Assembly (NCBI GenBank): GCA_947561395.2
Contig: OX387182.1
Span: 8,108,595-8,172,594 of the forward strand
Source of the DNA: Buxus sempervirens
Taxonomy: Eukaryota > Streptophyta > Magnoliopsida > Buxales > Buxaceae
Direction of reading: 5' to 3'
DNA length: 64,000 nucleotides
The position numbers and the translations under genes were made by a program. Positions 54,962 to 64,000 of the stretch are shown piece after piece (the first letter of the stretch is position 1; each line of letters begins with the position of its first letter). Under the pieces are notes generated by a model that worked only from the letters and a program-made list of their open reading frames with translations, was not told the origin of the DNA and did not search any database.

Positions 54962-56515
54962 GAGTTACAAGTTCTCACAACCCCTTTTACAAGTCCTCAC
55001 AACCCCTCTTACAAGTCCTATCAAGCCCTGTTACAAGTCCTCATAAGCCCGGTTACAAGTCCTCACAACCCCAGTTACAAGTCCTGTCAAGCCCTGTTAC
55101 AAGTCCTCACAACCCCTCTTACAAGTCCTCACAAGCACCCCTCTTACAAGTCCTCACAAGCCCAGTTACAAGTCCTCTCAACCCCTGTTTCAAGTCCTCT
55201 CAACCCCTGTTACAAGTCCTCACAAGCCCTGTTACAAGTCCTCTCAAGCCCTGTTACAAGTCCTCACAACCCCTGTTACAAGTCCTCACAAGCCCTGCTA
55301 CAAGTCCTCTCAACTCCTATTACAAGTCCTCACAAGCCCTGTTACAAGTCCTCTCAACCCCTGTTACAAGTCCTCACAAGCCCGGTTACAAGTCCTGTCA
55401 AGCCCTGTTACAAGTCCTCACAACCCCAGTTACAAGTCCTCACAACCCCGGTTACAAGTCCTCACAACCCCAATTACAAGTCCTGTCAAGCCCTGTTACA
55501 TGTCCTCACAACCCCTGTTACAAGTCTTTACAAGCCCTGTTACAAGTCCTCACAAGCCCTGTTACAAGTCCTCACAACCCCTGTTACAAGTCCTCACAAC
55601 CCCTGTTACAAGTTCTGTCAAGCCCTGTTACAAGTCCTCACAACCCCTGTTACAAGTCCTCACAAGCCTTGTTACAAGTCCTCTCAACCCCTATTACAAG
55701 TCCTCACAAGCCCGGTTAGAAGTCCTGTCAACCCCTTTTACAAGTCCTCACAACCCCTATTACAAGTCCTCACAACCCCAGTTACAAGTCCTGTCAAGCC
55801 CTGTTACAAGTCCTCTCAACCCCTGTTTCAAGTCTTCTCAACCCCTGTTACAAGTCTTCACAAGCCCTGTTACAAGTCCTCTCAAGCCCGGTTACAAGTC
55901 CTCACAACCCCAGTTACAAGTCCTCACAACCCCGCTTATAAGTCCTCACAACCCCAATTACAAGTCCTGTCAAGCCCTGTTACAAGTTCTCAGAAGCCCT
56001 ATTACAAGTCCTCACAACCCCTGTTACAAGTCCTCACAAGCCCGGTTACAAGTCCTGTCAAGCCCTTTTACAAGTCCTCACAACCCCGGTTACAAGTCCT
56101 CACAACCCCAATTACAATTTCTGTCAAGCCCTGTTACAAGTCCTCACAACCCCTGTTACAAGTCCTTACAAGCCCTGTTACAAGTCCTCTCAACCCCTGT
56201 TACAAGTCCTTACAAGCCCTGTTACAAGTCCTCTCAACCCCTGTTACAAGTCCTCACAAGCTCGATTACAAGTCCTGTCAAGCCCTGTTACAAGTCCTCA
56301 CAACCCCTGTTACAAGTCCTCACAACCCCAGTTACAAGTCCTGTCAAGCCCCGGTAGAAGTCCTCACAACCTCTGTTACAAGTCCTCACAAGCCCTGTTA
56401 CAAGTCCTTACAACCCCTTTTACATGTCCTCACAACCCCAATTACAAGTCCTCACAACCCCAGTTACAAGCCCTCACAAGCCCGGTTACAAGTCCTCTCA
56501 ACCCCAGGTACAAGG
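54962..56515 (-). repeat. 22-bp minisatellite array, right arm (inverted)
   Basis: About 70 units, the reverse complement of the left array (acaagtcctcacaacccctgtt). Variant order is not an exact mirror of the left arm. One unit near 55130 carries a small insertion. Long plus-strand ORFs here are repeat artefacts. Confidence 0.95.
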
Positions 56516-57183
56516 GCTCGCATGTGTAAGGATTTTAAAAACATTAAGTACGACGTTTTTTGAGCGAATTCCGCGCGCGCGCGAGCGTCAAGGGTATAAT
56601 AATAATAATAATACCTCAGAAAAGCCCAGGGTGGCGGTTTGGGTACGATTTACCCTCGCTCGAGCGTCAAGGCTTAGGTAATCGCTACTCAGAGAAGCCC
56701 GAGAGTGGCGGTTTTGGACCGATTTCGGATTGCTCGAGCGTCCAGGCGTGATTCTACATTATCAGAAAATCCCAGGGTCGCGGTTTGGGTGAGATTTGCG
56801 TTTACTCGAGCGTCAATGTTTTGGTAATATAAACTCAGAAAAACCCAGGGTGGCAGTTTTGGGCTGATTTAGGCTCGCTCGAGCGTCAATGCTCAAGAGG
56901 GGAATCTCAGAAAACCCGAAAGTCGCGGTTTGGGGGAGATTTGCGCTCGCTCGAGCGTGAACGTTATTAGGTAGAGTACGCTCAGAGTGGTTAAACGCGT
57001 ACATGAGCAATTTTTTGAAAACAGCTCCGATCAGCGTTAGCTGGCTCAAAAACGGAGCAAGCCAATTTCCTCTCAAAAGCGACTGATGAGGAGTGGACCG
57101 CCTGGGACGCGTGTCGTCCCCAAGCGCTCCCAAGAGGAATCGAAACCGGAATTCCTCGTAGAGGAAAACAGCTATCAAAACCG

Positions 57184-58290
57184 ATCATCAGACTCAGTCC
57201 TATTTATCGCCAGAGTGAGGAGTTGTTGACAAATGATGAAAAGGCAAGGGGAGAGGGGGTCTCCTTGGTGGAGGCCCCTCTCGGAAGGGAAGTTGCCAAC
57301 GACTGTGCCATTTAACAGAACACTGTAAGACACAGATGTGACACAAGCCATTAGCACGTTCATGACAGAATTATTAAAGCCAAAGGATAGCATTACCTTT
57401 TCCAAAAAATGCCAATTTACCATATCATATGCCTTAGAGAAATCGAGCTTGAGAGCATACACACCTGAGTCTTGGGACTTGTTGGAGGCAATTTTCCTTT
57501 TTCTTTTTCTGCTCAAATAGGTGCATGATCTCATGGTTCACCATGATGTTATCCCTAATTGATCTGTTTGAAACAAAAGCCTCTTGCAACGGGGATATCA
57601 TATTATGCAATAAATTATTCTAACAATAATTTTATAAACAAAATTGCAGAGACTGCTTGGACGGAAATCTTAAATTTTCCGTGGGTGATTGGTCTTGGGG
57701 ATTAAGGAAATGTATGTATGATTGAGACCGGGAGGGAGATCCCCACTCCTTAAAAAAGCCCTGGACAGTTGAGATTACATCATGGCCCACAACATCCCAA
57801 AAGGAATGGAAGAATATACCTTGATAACCATCTGGGCCGGGGCATTTGTACGGTGCCATTCCTTGAACCGTGAACCAGACCTCCGCGGGCAGTGGAATAA
57901 GTGTCATCTAGTTGTTGTGCTCCTCTGTCACCATTCTTGGGATGAGTCCTGGTAACTCAGCCTATCCTCATGTATCTTCTCATGTGAAGGACTCCTTGAA
58001 GTAATTCTCCACAAAGAATTCCAGCTCCTTCTTAGATAAGATTTCAGCATTTTCGGAGTTCTTTATAGAGTGGATAAAATTTCGTTCTCCTAAACAGGGT
58101 AGTGATACGATTTTCTTCTGTGACAGAACCGCAACCAAGCTATACGAGACTTTTGATGCCAAAGAATAAACCTTTCACAGTTGCTTTTCCTTTTGTCGAT
58201 TTTCTTATGACGGATTGGAGTTGAGAGCCTCTTGTATACATTGAATCTGGTAGATGATCTCCTATTTATGATTATGGATATTACCTACCA
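57184..58290 (-). pseudogene. LINE reverse transcriptase, N-terminal part
   Basis: Minus-strand L1-like RT before the foldback. From right to left: ILWHQKSRIAWLR (about 58150-58190), KKELEFFVENYFKE (about 58000), then the RT entry APYKCPGPDGYQGIFFHSFW (57790-57850), GFFKEWG, and after a degraded part the core SQDSGVYALKLDFSKAYDMV (about 57440-57480) with the catalytic D, and RGLHQGDPLSPCLF (57250-57290). Several frame breaks show a dead copy. The reading continues through the 9-bp foldback target site into 52468, with one TGA that would be CGA originally. The endonuclease domain is not seen; the 5' part is probably cut off by the MITE region. Confidence 0.85.
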
Positions 58291-58300
58291 CATTCAAAGC

Positions 58301-58553
58301 CAGTCATCCAATTTTTCGTAATTAACAATAAGTGATACCTTTTTCAAATAATTGAGAAACAGTGTCAGAAAAACTTTCTTTCAAAAATACACGTAAAAAG
58401 ACTTCAACATTTTTTTTGAATAGTTGCAACTAGCCATGATTAGAAAAAAATTCATAAGGGTATTTTAATGACCGCGAATATTAAAATGATACTTGTTCTC
58501 AATTATTTGAAAAAAGTACCACTAATTATAAGTTATGAATAATTGGATGACTG
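58301..58553. mobile_element. MITE-like element with ~65-bp inverted ends
   Basis: The left end CAGTCATCCAATT and the segment around TTTTTCAAATAATTGAGAA recur in reverse complement at the right end (ttctcaattatttgaaaaaa, then aattggatgactg). Total about 253 bp, no coding. No convincing target duplication was seen, so the superfamily is open. Confidence 0.65.
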
Positions 58554-59084
58554 AATCTAAATTGTTTTTAAAAAGCACAACTAAAAACAATTTTCCACTT
58601 AATTTTTCTTTGATTATAATAAAGATTCAAAATTCCGCCGCGATTGTGTGCCCGGCGAGTCTGCACACGTGTCTTTCAGCAGTTGGCACTAACCCAACTG
58701 ATGTAAGAAGTCAGTTGAATTCCTCAATGACACAAGAGTCTTTCAATCCCTCTAACGCAGCTCTATTGGCTGACACGCGTCCTACTTGAATCTCAAAGCC
58801 GATCTCGACGCTAACAGCGTTAACGCCGTCGTCAAAACGTGAATACATGAATTAGAAGTGAATTCAAAACTTTCTCGCTTGAGTGTATTCCATTTTTTTT
58901 ATTTTCTTCCTCACCTACCCTGGGCACTTACCTCTCTGTTCCATCTCCCATCTATCTTTGTAAATTTCTTCATCTCTCACATCGGAGCAAAACCTGAATT
59001 GAAATTTTATTTTTCTTGACAATCTGTTGTCTACCAAGAGTATCAGCATGAACAACTGTCGATTTCAGAGATCTCGTGCGAATA
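58554..59084. other. Unassigned sequence with gene-like GC-rich part
   Basis: No transposon protein or clear ORF. A relatively GC-rich stretch (58635-58840) with gacacgcgtcc and cgacgctaacagcg could be old promoter or exon sequence. I do not recognise it. Confidence 0.4.
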
Positions 59085-59425
59085 TCGTCTTACCTCTTCC
59101 TTGCCTTAATAAGAGCCTTCTCTCAAGATCCTGAAATCAGATCTATTCTCATGGTTTTCAGGTTTGTTTACTCGACGAGCTCCTTTTTTCTCTGTTTTGC
59201 TCCTTCTCAATAACACTCGATTTGTTCTTACGTCATATATTCTTCAATTCATGTCTATTTATCTTTTCATTCGGTCACAATTTATGTTGTTTACTAAAGA
59301 CCTTCTTGGACTTGAATGAAAACTGAAAAAATTATTGATGTTATTATTTTTGTTAAAATATTGGATTTTTCGTTCTTGCTTGGAAGAATGCGCTCGTAAT
59401 GCTTGGAACAATTTTTCATTTTGTT
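59085..59425 (+). repeat. Left arm of an inverted duplication
   Basis: Resembles the reverse complement of 60318-60650 at roughly 85% identity by eye, for example ataacactcgatttgtt, cttcaattcatgtct and gcttggaagaatg. Contains a splice-like ttttcag|gtttg. Origin unknown. Confidence 0.75.
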
Positions 59426-60317
59426 CACACGAAAACATCTAATATGCACATATCTTGGCATGCTTGCTCAGTTCTTGTTCAGGAATAAAAAATGAGAATA
59501 TTCTGTTTACAGAGAAAGGAATGAATAAATGTAGAAAAGAAGACAACAGAGAACTTGATCTCAATTCCCCTAGTCTCTATCTCTATATATAAAAGAAGAT
59601 AAAGACGGAGTAAGTGATAGAGAGAGTGACAGACTATAATTCTTATTCTTTTGTTCTCACGAATTCCAATCCTTCCCTGCATGGAATCACATTTAATCAC
59701 TGCAGCTCCTCTTCCACAGTTGGGGCTCATATATTAGTGTGCATGCAACTAGTCAAATGTGACAATAATTCTACAAGCTATACATTTCCTATCTAAAATT
59801 ACCAAATTCCCTGTTTCTTCCATCTTTCACTCGAAAGATTTGCTTGTATGAAACCCCTTTCTGCACAAAGTGATATTGGCAAGCCATTGATACTGATGGT
59901 AAAGTCAAATTAATTTCTCCCACTTTGAATATGTGCCCAGCTCTGGTACTCCTACCTTCAAGGCGGCAACAATTATACAGATTCAAATCTGCATTCTAAA
60001 AACCCAAAAATTAGATGGACCTAAAACTTGGTTTTACTATCACCCAAAACATCTGAGGTTGTTTTTTAAAGCTCCAATGTCCTGATTTCTAGATAGAAGT
60101 TCAAATCAGTAATTTCTTGAAATAATTGGACCATGAAACTAGGGACTACGCCAGTATTTGCAAGTTAAATAAATATATGCTATGTCTATATTGAAGAGGC
60201 GAAAAAGTGGTAGCCCAAATCATATTTTGCTCGCCCAAATTTGTTCGTATTTGGAGTTGAAATTGCCTATAATTTTTATTTTGATTAATCATTAGTAACT
60301 ACCTTTGCATTTATCCA
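59426..60317. other. Spacer of the inverted duplication
   Basis: About 0.9 kb. A minus-strand ORF at 59789-59986 (65 codons, with LEGRSTRAGHIFKVGEINL) looks protein-like but I do not recognise a family. Otherwise AT-rich and without features. Confidence 0.4.
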
Positions 60318-60650
60318 ATCATTTACAAGCACATTCTTCCAAGCAAAACGAAGAATCTAATATTTTAAAGTTTTTTGCACTAAAAAAAATTATAACATCA
60401 ATAATTTTTTTTGTTCTTATTTAGGGTCCAAGAAGATCTTTCAGTAAACAGCGTAAATTGTGAACGAATGAAAAGATAAACAGACATGAATTGAAGAATA
60501 TGTGACGTAATAACAAATCGAGTGTTATTGAGAAAGAGCAAAGCAGAGAAAAGAGGAGCTCGTCGGGTAAACAAACCTGAAAACCATAAGAATATATCTG
60601 AGTTCTGGATGCGGAGAAAAGGCTCTAATTAAGGCAAGAAAGAGGTAAGA
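60318..60650 (-). repeat. Right arm of an inverted duplication
   Basis: Inverted partner of 59085-59425. The duplicated unit reaches close to the end of the hAT element, which may have inserted next to it. Confidence 0.75.
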
Positions 60651-60679
60651 AAGTGTTGAAACCAAGGATCGACTTTTCG

Positions 60680-60890
60680 GTGATTTGGGGTGCGCCGGTA
60701 GGCGGCCGAAACGAAATTCTGACGAAATTTCGCTGAAATTCCGACGAAATGGCTCGAAACAGCATTTTTGGCGAAATCAGCGGCACGCCGCCGAAACGCC
60801 TTTTTTGATTAAAAAAGATGAAATTAAACTGTCAGAAGGGCCATTTCGCCGAAATTGGCGGCACGCCGACGAAATGCCTGTTTTAAAAAT
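60680..60890. repeat. hAT subterminal repeats
   Basis: Many short copies in both orientations of motifs such as CGGCACGCCG, GCCGAAACG, CGACGAAAT and TTCGCCGAAAT. Clustered short subterminal motifs are usual transposase-binding sites in hAT elements. This is inferred, not shown. Confidence 0.5.
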
Positions 60891-61255
60891 AAAAAACATA
60901 ATTAAGCTAAAATAACATAATAGACATGATTTTATACAATTTATATGCAAAAATAGATAGAATAAATAAGTATTTGATCTAATTTATGAACAAATAGTCA
61001 AATACAAACACATGAACATAAGCAATTACAAGGCTACAACTGTAAGCACATTACATCACACTTTGTAACATGTGGACCATACTTACATGCGTAAAACAAA
61101 GTCATAGACTCATAGCCTCATAGGCACATAGATTAATAATCATAAAAATTAAAAAGACAAATTGCAAAAAATGCAAAATACAAAGTAGAAGTCTACAAGA
61201 GAGTCAAGAGATAAGAGACAAGAGTCACAAGATTACAAAGTACAAACTACAAAGA
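60891..61255. other. hAT 3' UTR region
   Basis: AT-rich sequence after the transposase stop codon; no further feature seen. Confidence 0.45.
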
Positions 61256-64000
61256 TCAATAAGAAGTAGAATGTCTAGAAGGCTGGAAATGCTGATGTTG
61301 TTGCTGTCGTCGTCTCTCAAGCATGTGAACATATCGCCTCCATGACGTGCGCCCTGCGTACTGACTTCTGTAACGACGCACAACCTCCTCATACTCATCC
61401 TGATCTAAATCCACAATAAAGCCCACAGGAGGACACTCATCATAATACTCCCTCATAATAATAACACCCGCATCCTCATCTTCTTCCTCTTCCTCCTCCT
61501 CCTCCTCCTCCTCCTCCTCTACTACGACTGGTGGAGGATAATAACCATATGGATATGGGATAGCTGGGACTGGCACTGGGACATACCCATATCCGTATGC
61601 AGCTGGATATGGAGCTGGTGCAACTGGATATAAGGGAAAATCAAATAACCCATAGCTGTCAGATGTGTGAAACTGCCCAGGATATGGATATGCATATCCT
61701 CCATACTGCCCACTCTGATCCCCATAACTACGTGAAGATGTATTGCTAGATCCCTCAATGTCCATACTCATAAACGATCGAGACATCTCATCCTCGTCCT
61801 GGGCACCAATCCTCTCCTTCCCCTTACCCCGCCTCTGAAAAGTACGTGGCTCTGGATCTGACTGATCACCCTGACTGTATCGCCCTCCATGGTGGGTGTC
61901 CTGGGTGGCATGTGTGTACACTGCCTCCCCAGTGAAAGGACTAACCCCTGGCCTATGTGATTGTCCTCCACCTCCCTGATGATCATTTCCACCATCATCG
62001 TCGTCATCATCATCAGACCCTCCACCATCCCCACTATCTCCATCCTCGGAGTCAGACTCTGTACCCTCAACTGACTGAACTGGGACTGAGGGCGTCGCTG
62101 CTGCTGTAGAAACTGAAGGGGGCACTACGCTGGTATCTCTATCAAAAGAGTCAACAGAAGGAAATCCCCTCTCTTCCTCCATAACAGCATCAACATCAAT
62201 CCCCATCTCTGCTGCGGCGCGAGCAACGACTGAACTTGGCCCACCATTAGGCTCGTCTAACTCCGCAGTCCTCACCCATTCTGAGAATGGGTTGTCTTCA
62301 TCAATCCGGGTGCTGCATAGGATGTCCAGAGGGTCGTTAACATATGCACTACTACGCTGTGTCTCGTTCTCCAGTTGTTTCGCTCGTAATCTCATGTTGT
62401 AGTGACAAAACACGAGCTTTTGTAGCTTCTGATAGGCCAGCCGGTTCCTTTGCTTTGTATGAATCAACGCAAAGGTGCTCCAGTTACGCTCGCAAGCAGA
62501 TGAGGATGCAGTCTGAGCGAGAATCCGACACGCAAGCTTCGACACAGTGGGAGCACAACCTCCGTACATGGCCCACCATTCGCCTGAAACGTGTAATGAT
62601 TTTCAATAAGCATAAAATAAATTTAGAAATTCTAAATGATTTACCAAAATGTAGTAAATTACATACATGGCATCATCGTACTCCGCGAGGCAATGGCAGT
62701 CGTCATTCCAAATGATTCCATTGCATCTCTAAACTTGATCAACTGCAAGAGCATGTTCAGAATTTAGTAAAAATTGAGGAAAAGATTCCAAATTACAATT
62801 GATAGAGCACTTATTTATTATTTATATAGAATTTACCTCATTGCCGAAATCTGCCTGCCCGGTAGAATTGGGATCGAGGTGGGAATAAACCATCAGCACA
62901 GCTGTCCACATCTCTGCGCGCATCCCAAGGTTGTCCTTGTAGTGATATTTTGGGTTAAAGTAATGTGCTGTTATTGTGTTTGAAAAGAAAATGAGAATTA
63001 ATAAACAATTTAGCATTATCAAAGAAGTATAAGTATAAAAAAAATCAACAAACCTTAATTAATATTATAAATTAATTACCTGCCAAAAGTATGGGATGCT
63101 CCATCGATTTAATCCAACGATCATCAATGATCTTTTGGACCCACTGGTAGGACGACTCTGCGGCAATTTGAACTTGTTCTTTCATCACCCTCATGCTCTC
63201 ATAGATGGAACCGAGGGTCGGGTATGAATCTGTATCAACAATCCGTAGCACCCTGTAAATGGGCTCCAATATATCGACAACTTCCTTCACACCATCCCAA
63301 AAGCTGCCACGAAGAACGATATCCTCTACTTCCCTCCCCTTCTCAGTGCGACTATGAGAGCAAGCACCCCAATCCTCACTAGTAAATAAGGTTCTCAATC
63401 CTTGCTTGTGTCGGAGCATGCTATCCAAGGCAATATAATTTGTACCAAATCTAGTAATCCCTGGCCTGATTATATCTCCATGACATACTGCTCTTATCTT
63501 CGCTAACACATAATTATGATTATAAATAAATGTAGTCAACTTCCGAGCATCTTGTAGTGTCTTCTTCACCCTCTTCCTCTTCCCAATGGCCTCTAACATC
63601 AGGTCTATACAATGTGCAGCACAAGGGGTCCAGTATATGGGGTACTTCGCCTGTATCATTTCACCAGCCTTCTTAAAGGCACTCCTATTGTCTGTAACAA
63701 TCTGTACAACGAGATGTATCCCAACCTCTCTGATCACCTCCTCTAGTAAACCAAAGATGTACTCTGAATCCTTGATTTTATCTGAGGCATCTACAGACTT
63801 CAAAAAGACGGCCTTGCCTCTACAATAGACCATAAAGTTGATGATTGACAGCTTCGTAGGGCCTGTCCAACCATCACACATAATTGAAACCCCGAATCTC
63901 TCCCAATATGGACGCAAAGATTTAATAAATGTCAGCATCTCTTTCTCTTCATCATCCAAATAAACCCCCATGATCTCTTTCGGTGTAGGAGGTAGGACTC
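61256..64000 (-). CDS. hAT transposase, DUF659 and dimerisation domains, partial
   Basis: Four exons on the minus strand: >64000-63080, 62967-62837, 62742-62667 and 62583-61256. All junctions have GT/AG ends and keep the frame (LLA-A-HYFNPK; TMMP-C-EWWAMYGG). Exon 1 has the DUF659/hAT core: FGVSIMCDGWTGPTKLSIIN, FLKSVDAS, VVQIVTDN and YWTPCAAHCIDLMLE with catalytic-type D and the CxxH segment. Exon 4 begins with the hAT dimerisation region: KLACRILAQTASSSACERNW, followed by STFALIHTKQRNRL. After about residue 100 of exon 4 the protein continues as low-complexity sequence: acidic and Gly-rich, a Tyr/Pro/Gly segment and a run of about 14 Glu. No stop was found, so it may be intact in this part. 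The N-terminal BED finger lies outside the window. Confidence 0.88.

Larger units (their letters stand above)
52478..57174. mobile_element. 4.7-kb foldback element, probable Mutator-type
   Basis: A giant inverted repeat: arms of roughly 2.3 kb with a centre near 54860-54960. Ends are CAGCCGTTTTCC on the left and TAGCTGTTTTCC as reverse complement of the right. Each arm has an outer part of about 600 bases with five or six 85-95 bp subrepeats around GACGCTCGAGCGAGC, a short (ATT)n run, then a long array of a 22-bp minisatellite running in opposite directions. It carries no transposase. The 9-bp duplication and the frame of the LINE restored by its removal prove insertion as a unit. FARE elements of Arabidopsis are a known foldback type with MULE links. 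Confidence 0.92.
60663..64000 (-). mobile_element. hAT-type transposon, 3' part
   Basis: A minus-strand transposase gene plus a GC-rich subterminal region at its 3' end (60680-60890). The left limit is estimated from the start of subterminal repeats; terminal repeats and the 8-bp duplication cannot be confirmed since the other end is outside the window. Confidence 0.7.

Overview
This window is nuclear DNA of a flowering plant, probably a eudicot. The evidence is spliced MULE and hAT transposases with plant-type introns, Ty3/Gypsy elements of the Tat/Ogre type with tRNA-Arg primer sites, a Ty1/Copia gag with a tRNA-Met-type primer site, an L1-like LINE, and one exon of a plant Nudix hydrolase. 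The species cannot be told from sequence alone. I see no intact host gene and no tRNA or rRNA gene. The whole window is a stack of nested mobile elements.

Layout. (1) 1-14440: Element 1, a young minus-strand LTR retrotransposon with gag but no pol. Its two 2.4-kb LTRs differ at about 6 of 2379 compared positions, and two large hairpin-containing tandem arrays lie between gag and the 3' LTR. (2) 14441-32607: a Mutator-like element (MULE) with a spliced minus-strand transposase (15244-17876), a right terminal inverted repeat ending near 32607, and a captured Nudix-box exon. It is split at 18259-30531 by Element 2, a second gag-only retrotransposon with target duplication ATTAT and a 2-kb hairpin array in its 5' leader. 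(3) 32608-34785: the rest of an LTR into which the MULE inserted. (4) 34786-43021: plus-strand remains of a Tat/Ogre-type element (protease, G-patch-like segment, start of RT), interrupted by two solo LTRs (36521-38814, TSD AATAC; 40182-42886, TSD ATTAG). Removing each solo LTR restores the reading frame. (5) 43022-48349: a complex block of LTRs and LTR fragments that looks like the product of recombination between related elements. (6) 48350-51625: the 5' part of a minus-strand Copia element (LTR, PBS, gag), split by another solo LTR (48438-50733). (7) 51626-58290: a minus-strand LINE RT gene, split by a 4.7-kb foldback element (52478-57174) with a 9-bp target duplication. The foldback arms are built from opposing arrays of a 22-bp minisatellite. 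(8) 58301-58553: a MITE-like inverted repeat. (9) About 59085-60650: an inverted duplication of unknown origin. (10) 60663-64000: the 3' part of a hAT transposon with a four-exon transposase running off the right edge.

The most unusual signal runs across several elements. The non-coding tandem arrays, and the U3 parts of several LTRs, are made of short stem-loops. In different units the stem bases change on both arms together while the loop and spacer stay constant. This pattern, in both 5' leader and 3' UTR arrays of gag-only Tat elements, suggests a structured RNA or DNA element that has been selected or actively regenerated.

The nesting gives relative ages. The Tat, Copia and LINE hosts are oldest; solo LTRs, the foldback and the MULE came later; Elements 1 and 2 are the latest. 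Element 2 (LTR divergence about 0.8%) is probably older than Element 1 (about 0.25%). All coordinates and divergences were read by eye.
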